Shown here in pieces: positions 43,159 to 51,252 of a DNA stretch of 64,000 bases. The translations under genes and the position numbers were made by a program. This DNA is from Ignavibacteriales bacterium (GTDB lineage: Bacteria > Bacteroidota > Ignavibacteria > Ignavibacteriales > SURF-24), in assembly GCA_003599415.1 (NCBI GenBank), contig QZKB01000055.1, forward strand, positions 1-64,000, in the 5' to 3' direction. The notes below the pieces were generated by a model, which saw only the letters and a list, made by a program, of their open reading frames with translations, had not been told where the DNA came from and searched no databases. Within the stretch, counting starts at the first letter, position 1, and each line of letters begins with the position of its first letter.

Positions 43159-43878
43159 ATGTACCAGACAAAAAAGACTTATATAAAACCGGAAATGAAA
43201 ATGGCCGGGCTTATTTTTGAAAACCCTGCCCTGCAGCTTATGATGGAACACTTCGAGCTAAATTATCTTGTGCGCGAAAAGAATGTACAGCAGTACTGTG
43301 AAGAGAATAATATAGGTGTGGAATTATTCCTTTCAATAGCCAATCTCTATAACGGATTCTTTGCAATAGAAGAAAAAAATTTTTCAACTAATGATCTGTT
43401 AAGAATTTTAAAATACCTTAAAAACTCTCACAACTACTACGAGAATGAAAAATATCCCGAAATAAGATCTTTGATTGACCAGCTTTATCTTAAAAATGAT
43501 ACGCCGGAAATAAAACTTATCGGGAAGTTCTTTGATGAATATTTCGAGGAAGTGAAAGAACATCTTTCCTATGAGAACATAACGGTATTTCCTTACTTTA
43601 ATAAATTATTAAGTGTTGTTGCCGGCACCAAAAATTTTAAAACTTCATTTTCGGTTAACGAGTACAGTGAACATCATACGGACATAGAATCTAAACTAAA
43701 TGATCTGAAAGAACTTCTGCTTAAGCATATCCCGGTTAAGAACGATAGGGTGTTAAGGAGAAAAATAGTTTTAAGTTTGTTTGAACTTGAATACGATTTA
43801 AATGTGCATTCCTTAATTGAGGAAATGATTCTAATTCCCGCAATAAGAAAACTTGAGAACAAAGAACCGGTTGAATAA
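43159..43878 (+). CDS. Hemerythrin-like di-iron protein (ScdA/YtfE/RIC-related)
   Basis: 239 residues with the hemerythrin metal pattern spread over helices: LKNSHNYYENEKYPE, EVKEHLSYENITVFPYF (His-x3-Glu), EYSEHHTDIE, and DLNVHSLIEEMILIP (His-x3-Glu-Glu). The N-terminal VREKNVQQYCEENNIGVELF segment resembles the DUF542-type start of ScdA. RIC proteins repair iron-sulfur clusters damaged by nitric oxide or oxidants. It lies beside a LuxR-type regulator that overlaps its 3' end, and upstream of Feo, all iron-related. Identification is by residue pattern. Confidence 0.82.
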   Translation: MYQTKKTYIKPEMKMAGLIFENPALQLMMEHFELNYLVREKNVQQYCEENNIGVELFLSIANLYNGFFAIEEKNFSTNDLLRILKYLKNSHNYYENEKYPEIRSLIDQLYLKNDTPEIKLIGKFFDEYFEEVKEHLSYENITVFPYFNKLLSVVAGTKNFKTSFSVNEYSEHHTDIESKLNDLKELLLKHIPVKNDRVLRRKIVLSLFELEYDLNVHSLIEEMILIPAIRKLENKEPVE

Positions 43879-44473
43879 AAGAATACTAAATATAGCAGTA
43901 CTGGAACCATCCCAGATAATTTTTGAAGGACTAACTAACATACTTTCAAAGTCTGGTTGTTATTTTAAACTCTTCCGGCTGGATTCACTTGCCGAAATTG
44001 AAAATCTTTACAAGGCGGAAAAACTTAATCTTGTTATAATTAATCCCACTCAAATCCAGAACAGAACCAGGGAATTCACTTCAATTAAAAAAAACCTTAC
44101 GGAAATTGCATGGGTAGGATTTGTTTACACGTTTATAGATAATCATCTTCTTTCATTGTTTGATAAAATAATTCACATTACGGATTCCCAGGAAAGCATA
44201 GTGGATTTTATTTGCCGGTTAGTTAAGGAAGAACATCATTCATCTCAGTTAAATGAACAGGAACCGCTTACCGACCGCGAGACTGAAGTTTTGAAATCGA
44301 TTGTGGCGGGTTTATCCAACAAGGAAATTGCAGATAAATTATTTATAAGTATACATACCGTTATCAGCCACAGGAAAAACATTTCACAAAAAACCGGAAT
44401 TAAAAGCCAGGCCGGTCTTACCATTTACGCCATCTCAAACAAAATAATTCAAATTGAAGATTATCAGAGTTAA
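43871..44473 (+). CDS. LuxR/NarL-type regulator with degenerate receiver
   Basis: About 200 residues, started here at TTG 43871; an in-frame TTG at 43853 is the alternative. The C-terminal ~65 residues are a LuxR helix-turn-helix: LTDRETEVLKSIVAGLSNKEI, LFISIHTVISHRKNISQKTG. The N-terminal ~125 residues look like a receiver fold (LNIAVLEPSQIIFEGLTNIL, VIINPTQI), but the phosphorylatable Asp is replaced by Asn-Pro, and the acidic pocket is not evident. It may act without phosphorylation or sense another signal. Its start overlaps the 3' end of the di-iron gene. Confidence 0.85.
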   Translation: MNKRILNIAVLEPSQIIFEGLTNILSKSGCYFKLFRLDSLAEIENLYKAEKLNLVIINPTQIQNRTREFTSIKKNLTEIAWVGFVYTFIDNHLLSLFDKIIHITDSQESIVDFICRLVKEEHHSSQLNEQEPLTDRETEVLKSIVAGLSNKEIADKLFISIHTVISHRKNISQKTGIKSQAGLTIYAISNKIIQIEDYQS

Positions 44474-44558
44474 GGTTTTGTTGCACTAACTATAAAATGG
44501 GATCATACACTTAAAATATCCCGCTTTATAGCGATTGAACAAGGCGGATTAGCTGCAT

Positions 44559-44587
44559 AATTTTCTTATAGATTTAGTAAGAAAATT
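44559..44587. promoter_or_regulatory. Inverted repeat before the porin gene
   Basis: AATTTTCTTA (44559-44568) and TAAGAAAATT (44578-44587) form a perfect 10-bp inverted repeat with a 9-nt spacer, 11 nt before the porin ATG. It fits an operator for a dimeric regulator, or a hairpin close to the ribosome site. Which of the two is unknown. Confidence 0.45.
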
Positions 44588-44598
44588 AATGTGCTGTT

Positions 44599-45780
44599 AT
44601 GAATCGCGAATTTTTACTCTTAACAATAATCATCTTTTTTGCAGGCTTACTTTACTGCCAGCAACCTGGTTTTGATACTACAGTTAGAAATCCTGATTCG
44701 GTTTATTTTTCAACCGGCTCAAAATGGTTAACACAGGAAGCCTCGTACTTGGGAGATTTTGTAACGAACTTACATGGCGGTATAAAAACCGGTTCGCTGT
44801 ATCTCGGTATGGCTAATATTAAATTAGGGTTTGAAACTAAGAATATCGGGTTATGGAATGGCGGAGAATTTTTTGTTAACGGCGCAGCTACGCATGGCGG
44901 AACTCCTTCCGAAAATCTTTTCGGTGACTTTCAGGTTGCATCTAATATTGAGGCAGGCAACCATATCTATCTCCACGAATTGTGGTATAAACATGCATCC
45001 GGCAGTTTTCAATTTAAAGTTGGTTTACAGGATCTTAATACCGAATTTCTGACGAATGATCATACCGGCTCATTTATAAACAGTTCGTTTGGAATTCCTT
45101 CACTTATATCCGGTAATATCCCTGTTCCTATTTTCCCTCTTACCGCTTTGGGAGTTTTGGGAATTTATGAATTAAATGATAAAGTCACTTTACAAGCTGC
45201 AATTTTTGACGGGCTTCCGGAATCATTTGAAAGCAACCAGTATAATTTAAATTGGAGTTTGAAAAGTGACGACGGGGTACTAGTGTTTACGGAGCTGCAA
45301 TACTTATCCGATATTGCATCTCTGCCCGGTAAAATTAAAGCGGGTTGCTATTATCATTCACATCTTAAAGAGACTTCTCCTGAAACAGGAATTGCAGAGA
45401 CAGTGTTTGAGAAAAATTATGGTTTTTATGCTCTTGCAGATCAAACGATATTAGAGACGGGAAAAAACAAATCTCTTGGATTATTTACTCAGCTTGCATT
45501 TTGCCCGGGTAACATTAATTTTCATAACTACTATGTAGGCGGCGGTTTGAACTATTGCGGCATTTACTCAAGCGATGAGATGGGAATTGCATTTGCCTAT
45601 GCACATTTCAACAATAAATTACTTGATGACGAAGCGACAGTTGAACTGTTTTACAAAAAAACCATTTCTGAAAACTTGTTTATTCAACCTGACATTCAAT
45701 ACATAATCAATCCTGCAGGTGCGGATATAAACCATCCGGATGCACTTGCAGCTTTAATAAGATTTGGAATTAATTTTTAA
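44599..45780 (+). CDS. OprB-type carbohydrate-selective porin-like protein
   Basis: 393 residues: signal peptide (FLLLTIIIFFAGLLYCQ), then YLGDFVTNLHGGIKTGSLYLG, a GLWNGGEFFVNGAATHGG block, NDHTGSFINSSFGIP, and a terminal aromatic (ALIRFGINF) as in outer-membrane barrels. The order matches the carbohydrate-selective porin OprB family. Its place directly upstream of feoAB (9-bp gap) suggests it serves solute or iron entry together with Feo; the substrate is not deducible. An inverted repeat lies just before it. Confidence 0.85.
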   Translation: MNREFLLLTIIIFFAGLLYCQQPGFDTTVRNPDSVYFSTGSKWLTQEASYLGDFVTNLHGGIKTGSLYLGMANIKLGFETKNIGLWNGGEFFVNGAATHGGTPSENLFGDFQVASNIEAGNHIYLHELWYKHASGSFQFKVGLQDLNTEFLTNDHTGSFINSSFGIPSLISGNIPVPIFPLTALGVLGIYELNDKVTLQAAIFDGLPESFESNQYNLNWSLKSDDGVLVFTELQYLSDIASLPGKIKAGCYYHSHLKETSPETGIAETVFEKNYGFYALADQTILETGKNKSLGLFTQLAFCPGNINFHNYYVGGGLNYCGIYSSDEMGIAFAYAHFNNKLLDDEATVELFYKKTISENLFIQPDIQYIINPAGADINHPDALAALIRFGINF

Positions 45781-45789
45781 AAAGTCATT

Positions 45790-48288
45790 ATGATTACCCA
45801 GACAATTGATACAACCAAAGTTTTACATTTAGCAGATCTTAGGAACAACGAAACCGGAATTATTACAAAAGTAAAAGGTCATGGTTCTTTCAGAAAACGA
45901 ATTACGGAAATGGGTTTTGTTAAAGGCAAATCCGTTAAGGTAATTAAGAATGCGCCACTGCAGGATCCTATTGAATACCAGGTAATGGATTTCCGTGTTT
46001 CTCTCCGCAGAAGCGAAGCCGGTTTGATAGAAGTAATATTAAAGGATGACTTAATTCAACAAGAAAACAATGGTTTTAACGGAACAATCTCTTATGATAA
46101 CTATGAACGGGTCATAGAAGAAAAGACTAAAACTATAAATGTAGCTTTAGTCGGTAACCCTAATTGCGGAAAGACAACTTTGTTTAACCATGCAACCGGC
46201 AAGCATGAGCGCGTTGGCAATTACGGCGGTGTAACCGTTGATACAAAAGAAGCTCATCTTGATTTTAACGGTTACAGAATAAATCTTACAGATCTTCCCG
46301 GCACTTATTCAATTTCAGAATATTCGCCGGAGGAATTGTACGTCCGCAATCACCTTGTTGAAAATATGCCGGACATTGTTCTAAATGTAATCGATTCATC
46401 TAACATAGAGAGAAATCTTTTTCTTACTTCTCAATTGATGGACATGAATATCAAAGTCATTATTGCGCTTAATATGTACGATGAGTTGTTAGTAACGGGA
46501 GATAAGTTTGATTACAATGCTCTTGCCGGGATTATCGGCATTCCGATAGTTACTACTGTTGCTTCAAAGGGAGAAGGAATAAAAGAGCTTGTTTCCGCCA
46601 TAATTGATTTATACGAAGACAGGACTAAGGTTTTCAGGCATGCACACATAGATTACGGCGCCAACATCGAAGAATCAATTAAACGAATAAAAGAAGAAGT
46701 TAAAAAAAATAAAAGGATTTGCGATTTATATTATCCCCGCTTTACCGCACTTAAACTACTTGAGAATGACAAGGCATTCAGTAACCAGGTTGCTGCATAT
46801 CCCGGCACAGAAACAATATTAGCTGTAGCCAAAAATGAAATTGCATCTCTTGAAAAAGAATATAAAGAAAAATCCGATACAATTATTGCCGACGCCAAAT
46901 ACGGCTTTATAAACGGCATCTTAAAGGAAACATATAAGCGCCAGCCGATGAACAAAAGGCAGCGTAGTCATGCAATCGATTCAATTCTTACCCATAAATA
47001 TTTTGGCTTCCCTGTTTTCATTTTCTTTTTATGGGTAATGTTCCAGTTAACATTTTCACTCGGTAGTTATCCAATGGACTGGATTGATGCAGGCGTTGCG
47101 TGGGTTGGAAATTTTATAGGCACAGTCATACCGGAGGGTTCCTTGCATGATCTAATTGTTGACGGAATTATCGGTGGCGTTGGTGGTGTAATAGTTTTTC
47201 TTCCAAATATTTTAATTCTGTTCTTCTGCATTTCATTAATGGAAGATACCGGTTATATGGCAAGAGCAGCATTCATTATGGATAAGCTTATGCACAAGAT
47301 GGGATTGCATGGTAAATCATTTATACCGCTTATTATGGGCTTTGGTTGTAATGTGCCTGCAGTAATGGCAACACGAACGCTGGAAAACAGGAAAGACAGA
47401 ATACTAACGATGCTTATTATTCCGTTTATGTCATGTAGCGCGCGCCTGCCCGTTTATGTTTTATTAATTTCAGCTTTCTTTCCTGCCAACCAGGGACTAG
47501 TGCTTCTTTCCATTTATTTCATTGGGATTATGCTTGCAGTTTTTGTTGCTCTTGTTTTCAAAAAAGTATTTTTTGCCAAGCAGGATATTCCTTTCGTTAT
47601 GGAGCTTCCGCCGTACAGAATTCCGACATTAAGAAATACAATTGTTCATATGTGGAATAAGAGTGTACAGTATCTTACTAAAATGGGAACAATAATTTTA
47701 TCGGCTTCAATAATAATCTGGGCCTTGGGTTATTTTCCCCGGAATGTTGAATACACAAAGGATTATGACTCATTGAGCACAAAAATTTCTTCCGATAATT
47801 CTCTTCCAGACAAAGTTAAGGAAGAGAAACTTTCACAGATTGAAATTGATAAAGCATCTGAGAGAATGGAAAAATCATACATTGGCCAGCTTGGACATTT
47901 TATTACACCGGTTATTCAACCGCTTGGCTGGGACTGGAAAATTGGTGTAAGTATAATTACAGGTCTTGCCGCAAAAGAAATTGTTGTTGGATCAATGGGA
48001 GTTCTTTACCAGTCCGGTATTGAAGATGATGAAAATTCAGTAAACCTTAAAACAAAATTACAGCAGCAGGTTTTTACAAGCGGACCAATGATAGGTCAGA
48101 AAGTATTTTCTCCAATAGTAGCTTACTCGCTTATGGTTTTTATTCTAATCTATTTTCCATGCGTTGCTGTTGTTGCAGCAATAAGAAAAGAAGCAAGCTG
48201 GAACTGGGCAATATTTACGATGACTTACACTACAATTTTAGCCTGGCTGCTTGCGTACGGAGTTTACAAATTAGGAGGAATTTTTTAG
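45790..48288 (+). CDS. feoB: Ferrous iron transporter FeoB with fused FeoA domain
   Basis: 832 residues. Residues ~10-80 are FeoA (SH3-like: GFVKGKSVKVIKNAPLQDP). A G domain follows: GNPNCGKTTLF (G1), DLPGTYSIS (G3), NMYDE (G4). Two Gate-type membrane halves make up the rest (LMEDTGYMARAAFIMDKLMHKM and IPLIMGFGCNVPAVMATR), with the Cys of GCNVPA in the pore region. It takes up Fe(II) driven by GTP. FeoA-FeoB fusion is common in this phylum. Follows the porin gene by 9 bp and precedes the Cys-rich partner. Confidence 0.97.
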   Translation: MITQTIDTTKVLHLADLRNNETGIITKVKGHGSFRKRITEMGFVKGKSVKVIKNAPLQDPIEYQVMDFRVSLRRSEAGLIEVILKDDLIQQENNGFNGTISYDNYERVIEEKTKTINVALVGNPNCGKTTLFNHATGKHERVGNYGGVTVDTKEAHLDFNGYRINLTDLPGTYSISEYSPEELYVRNHLVENMPDIVLNVIDSSNIERNLFLTSQLMDMNIKVIIALNMYDELLVTGDKFDYNALAGIIGIPIVTTVASKGEGIKELVSAIIDLYEDRTKVFRHAHIDYGANIEESIKRIKEEVKKNKRICDLYYPRFTALKLLENDKAFSNQVAAYPGTETILAVAKNEIASLEKEYKEKSDTIIADAKYGFINGILKETYKRQPMNKRQRSHAIDSILTHKYFGFPVFIFFLWVMFQLTFSLGSYPMDWIDAGVAWVGNFIGTVIPEGSLHDLIVDGIIGGVGGVIVFLPNILILFFCISLMEDTGYMARAAFIMDKLMHKMGLHGKSFIPLIMGFGCNVPAVMATRTLENRKDRILTMLIIPFMSCSARLPVYVLLISAFFPANQGLVLLSIYFIGIMLAVFVALVFKKVFFAKQDIPFVMELPPYRIPTLRNTIVHMWNKSVQYLTKMGTIILSASIIIWALGYFPRNVEYTKDYDSLSTKISSDNSLPDKVKEEKLSQIEIDKASERMEKSYIGQLGHFITPVIQPLGWDWKIGVSIITGLAAKEIVVGSMGVLYQSGIEDDENSVNLKTKLQQQVFTSGPMIGQKVFSPIVAYSLMVFILIYFPCVAVVAAIRKEASWNWAIFTMTYTTILAWLLAYGVYKLGGIF

Positions 48289-48296
48289 GTGAAAAT

Positions 48297-48497
48297 ATGA
48301 ATCAGGATTTTATTGTATTTGCAATAATTGCGTTAACTGTTTTTTATGTGGCATTCGGATTTGTAAAAAATCTGAAGACAAAAAAAGTTAAAAGTTCTTG
48401 TGGTGGTTGCACCGGCTGCGATTTATCCAGAACACAGAATAATGTTGCGGGATGCAGCCCGGTGAAAAAATTTGAAAGACGAGTAGTCAATTCTTAA
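48297..48497 (+). CDS. FeoB-associated Cys-rich membrane protein
   Basis: 66 residues when started at ATG 48297: one membrane helix (FIVFAIIALTVFYVAFGFV), then SSCGGCTGCDLSR with a CxxCxxC cluster and another Cys (AGCSP) near the end. This matches the small FeoB-associated Cys-rich proteins that sit after feoB in many Bacteroidota. Longer upstream in-frame extension overlaps feoB and is rejected. Ribosome site AGGTGAAA lies just before. Confidence 0.88.
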   Translation: MNQDFIVFAIIALTVFYVAFGFVKNLKTKKVKSSCGGCTGCDLSRTQNNVAGCSPVKKFERRVVNS

Positions 48498-48544
48498 CTC
48501 CCGCCTTTGATTTTAATGGCGAGAATCTTTTGCGAAAAAAAAAT

Positions 48545-48907
48545 CTACTGCTTTTCCATAAATAATTTAATAGCATAAAAAAGCAGCAGCACAGCAAAGC
48601 CTTTCTTCAGCCAGTACTCCGGCAATTCAATGGCTACTTTTGATGAGAAATAACTGCCGACAACAAAGGTAATGGTCATTATAAGAACAGCTTGAATATT
48701 AACCAGTCCGGCTTTATAATAATTTATCGCCGCTAAAATTCCAATAGGTAAAAGTAAAAAACCAATAGATGTTCCCTGCGCCTGCTTTTGGTTCATTCCC
48801 ATAAAAGCAACAAGTGCGGGAATTATAATTATACCTCCGCCCACGCCAAGAAATCCGCTAAGCAAACCCGCAGCAAGACCGATTAACAACAGTATTACTA
48901 TTTCCAC
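48545..48907 (-). CDS. Half-size TauE/SafE sulfite exporter family protein
   Basis: 120 residues with about four hydrophobic helices, starting MEIVILLLIGLAAGLLSG and containing FLGVGGGIIIIPALVAF, the family signature Gly-rich turn. The usual family length is about 250 residues, so this is one half, which would have to pair; half-size forms are known in this phylum. GTG start with GGAGAATTA before it. It lies downstream of the copper-efflux set on the same strand, separated by a heptad tract. Transported solute unknown. Confidence 0.82.
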   Translation of the reverse strand: MEIVILLLIGLAAGLLSGFLGVGGGIIIIPALVAFMGMNQKQAQGTSIGFLLLPIGILAAINYYKAGLVNIQAVLIMTITFVVGSYFSSKVAIELPEYWLKKGFAVLLLFYAIKLFMEKQ

Positions 48908-48960
48908 TAATTCTCCGTTTTTTAGTTAAAAAGATAGCAAAAGAAAATACAAGCAGGAAG

Positions 48961-49145
48961 AAAGTTTTATGGTAAATGGAAAATGGAAAATGGTAAATGT
49001 TTAATAGTAAACAATATATGTAAGAAGGTTCTTCACATCTCACATTTACCATCTCACATCTCACATTTACCATCTCACATCTCACATTTACCATCTCACA
49101 TCTTACATTTACCATCTCACATCTCACATTTACCATCTTACATTA
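48961..49145. repeat. Heptad-period inverted repeat, copy 5, with 21-bp tandem array
   Basis: Left: TGGTAAA and TGGAAAA units, loop near TGTTTAATAGTAAAC. Right: about five tandem copies of a 21-bp unit (CACATCTCACATTTACCATC and one more base), i.e. triplets of heptads, between 49033 and 49140. A frame through it would encode repeated MVNVRCE and is not a gene. Confidence 0.9.
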
Positions 49146-49466
49146 CTTAACCTTGTAACCGTTATTAACAAGATTTTCTTTAACCTTCACAACCGTAAAC
49201 TCTTCCAGGTCCATTCCACATGTTGGGCAGGAGTTTGGCTTATCATCAATTACATTCCAATCCATCGGGCACTCAAACAACATTCCATTCATATTAACAT
49301 CAATCGCGCCGACATCAATTATTTCATCTTCTCTTACGATATTTTCTTTCTTCTCCGTTTTTGTTTGTTCCTTTGTTTGTTTGTCTTGTTTCTTTTCACC
49401 GCAGGCGGTTAAAAATCCGGCTATCATAAAAACCAAAAACAAAATGAAATACTTGTTTGAATTCAT
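49143..49466 (-). CDS. Lipoprotein with heavy-metal-binding domain
   Basis: About 107 residues starting at ATG 49466 with GGAGG before it (an in-frame TTG upstream is rejected). The leader ends GFLTACGEKK, a lipobox with Cys20-21. Then comes a Lys/Glu-rich linker and a small metal-binding domain, FECPMDWNVIDDKPNSCPTCGMDLEE, of the type seen at the start of CusB proteins (Cys-Pro-Met and Cys-x-x-Cys-Gly-Met). It likely captures Cu(I)/Ag(I) or other soft metal at the envelope. Last gene of the efflux set. Confidence 0.86.
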   Translation of the reverse strand: MNSNKYFILFLVFMIAGFLTACGEKKQDKQTKEQTKTEKKENIVREDEIIDVGAIDVNMNGMLFECPMDWNVIDDKPNSCPTCGMDLEEFTVVKVKENLVNNGYKVK

Positions 49467-49497
49467 GTTTCCTCCATTCAACTAAAAATAAATCTGG

Positions 49498-49608
49498 TTA
49501 TAATTTATAGTTTGTAAGTATAGCAATCAACATTATAATTGCCATAATTAGTACTATCCATGCGCTAAACCGGTTACATGGTGATCTATTATCTTTATCG
49601 CATTGCAT
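49498..49608 (-). CDS. 36-residue single-pass membrane protein in the copper-efflux set
   Basis: A complete small frame from ATG 49608 to TAA 49498, preceded by GGAGGTAAT at ideal spacing. The protein begins MQCDKDNRSPCNRFSAW and continues with one helix, IVLIMAIIMLIAIL, ending in TNYKL. Two Cys lie in the short N-terminal part (positions 3 and 11), possibly a metal or disulfide pair. It lies between the CusB-like gene and the HMBD lipoprotein in the same direction, so it is probably an accessory subunit of that pump or its regulator. No family is recognised. Confidence 0.65.
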   Translation of the reverse strand: MQCDKDNRSPCNRFSAWIVLIMAIIMLIAILTNYKL

Positions 49609-49697
49609 ATTACCTCCAGTATTTAATAATTATTTTAAAACTTTATTCCGCTCGTTAAGGTTATTTTCTTCTGATTATATAGTTTTTGATTCAATAA

Positions 49698-51227
49698 TTA
49701 ATTAGATGCTTTATTACCTAAAAAGATTTTACCGTCTTCGCTTAAATTTTTCATGTACTTTTCAGGATTCTCAATAAATTTCCTGTCGCACCCGGGGCAG
49801 CAAAAACCAATTAGTTTTCCCTTATATTCAACCGGCTTTACTTTTAATGATACTTTATTGCCAAGCACCGGGCACACTGCATTAAAAATACCTGCTTTAC
49901 CGGATTGTTCTTCATTTTTACCAGACATATTATTTTTATTATGATTATGAAGTTTTTCCTGGTCAGTATCTTCCATCTTTTTTATTTCACTATGCTGATG
50001 TGCCGGCATTGTACTACTTCTAAGCTGACTTTCGGAATCAATAAGGAACCCACCGGTAGCAACAATTTCTTCGCCTTCCTTAAGTCCGGAAACAATCTGG
50101 TATTTATCTTCAAAACGATTTCCTAATACCACATTGCGTGCTTCGAACATTCCGTTACTATCCTTTATCCAAACAACAGAGCGTTTGCCGGCAATAATTA
50201 CGGCATCAACAGGAACGAGCAAACCTTCTCCTTCAGCACTGCGGAATACTGTTTCCCCGTACATCTGCGGTTTTAATTTTCCACCATTGCTTGAGAATTC
50301 ACTTCTTACTTTTACGGTTCTTGTCTGTGGATTAATTACCGGGTAAATAAAAGTCACCTTGCCTTCAAATTCCTGGCCGGGATATGCTCTGAGTTTCAGC
50401 TTTACAGTATTTCCAACTTTAATGTTTGCCAGATCTTTTTCGTACACTTCAGCAATATTCCATAGAGTTGAAAGTTCTGCAATGTCATAAATTGAAGTTC
50501 CTTCATTGACGTACATTCCTTCCTGTACTTCCTTTTCAATTACTGTCCCGCTGAAAGGTGAATAGTAAGTAAGAGTAATACTCGCTTCTTCCCTTTTCTC
50601 CAATTCATTAATCTGGTTTGAGGTTAATCCGAAAATTTCAAGTTTCTTTCTGGCAGCATTTAACAGGTTAGACGAACTAGAAGAATTGTTCAAAGCAATC
50701 AGATAATCATTTTGAGCCTGTACTAAATCAGGACTGTAAATTTCAAATAACGGTTCACCCTTTTTAATATAGTCGCCGGTTTTATCAACGAATAGCTTTT
50801 CTATTCTACCGTTAAAACGTGCAGAAATAGTTTTGCGGTTGTTCTCGGCAAAATCCATATAGCTGTAAGCAACAACATCATTCTGGTATTTCTCCTTCTT
50901 TACAACTACCGTAGATACATTTGCAAGCACCTGTTTTCTGCCGCTTAAGTTTAAAAGGCCGCTTGTGTCACTATCAATTTCTGTTTCTGTTTTTTTAACA
51001 AGATCCATGTGGCAGATTGGACAAACACCTGGCCTGTCTGAAATTACCTGCGGGTGCATTGGGCAGGTCCAGACTTCCTGCATATTTGCAGCTTGATGAT
51101 TCTGTTCATCATTCTTTTCATTACCCGAACATCCTGCTATTACAAATACAGTGGCAAGCAGAATTAAAGTTACAACACCGAGAGTTTTTAATTTAGTTAT
51201 CTGATTTTTTCTTATTCTGTTTTTCAT
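49698..51227 (-). CDS. cusB: CusB-like periplasmic adaptor with metal-binding extensions
   Basis: 509 residues. Lipobox VIAGCSG; N-terminal heavy-metal domain EVWTCPMHPQVISDRPGVCPICHMDL; then the membrane-fusion core with lipoyl/barrel-sandwich halves (ISARFNGRIEKLFVDKTGDYIKKGEPLFEIY), a helical hairpin and beta-barrel (GNTVKLKLRAYPGQEFEGKVTFIYP), and a C-terminal YHS-like Cys cluster (FCCPGCDRKF). The extra metal modules at both ends suggest metal handover. Bridges inner pump and TolC-like protein. Named by the neighbouring CusA-like gene. Confidence 0.92.
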   Translation of the reverse strand: MKNRIRKNQITKLKTLGVVTLILLATVFVIAGCSGNEKNDEQNHQAANMQEVWTCPMHPQVISDRPGVCPICHMDLVKKTETEIDSDTSGLLNLSGRKQVLANVSTVVVKKEKYQNDVVAYSYMDFAENNRKTISARFNGRIEKLFVDKTGDYIKKGEPLFEIYSPDLVQAQNDYLIALNNSSSSSNLLNAARKKLEIFGLTSNQINELEKREEASITLTYYSPFSGTVIEKEVQEGMYVNEGTSIYDIAELSTLWNIAEVYEKDLANIKVGNTVKLKLRAYPGQEFEGKVTFIYPVINPQTRTVKVRSEFSSNGGKLKPQMYGETVFRSAEGEGLLVPVDAVIIAGKRSVVWIKDSNGMFEARNVVLGNRFEDKYQIVSGLKEGEEIVATGGFLIDSESQLRSSTMPAHQHSEIKKMEDTDQEKLHNHNKNNMSGKNEEQSGKAGIFNAVCPVLGNKVSLKVKPVEYKGKLIGFCCPGCDRKFIENPEKYMKNLSEDGKIFLGNKASN

Positions 51228-51252
51228 TTTGTTACCTATAAATTTTTACGAC

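Noticed and set aside
48858-49136. Repeat protein with MVNVRCE units
   Set aside because: The frame is only the tandem heptad array read by chance; no ribosome site or homologue, and it overlaps the TauE-like gene start.
49033-49140. Possible CRISPR array from the 21-bp repeats
   Set aside because: Units are directly tandem with no spacers, and no cas genes are nearby.
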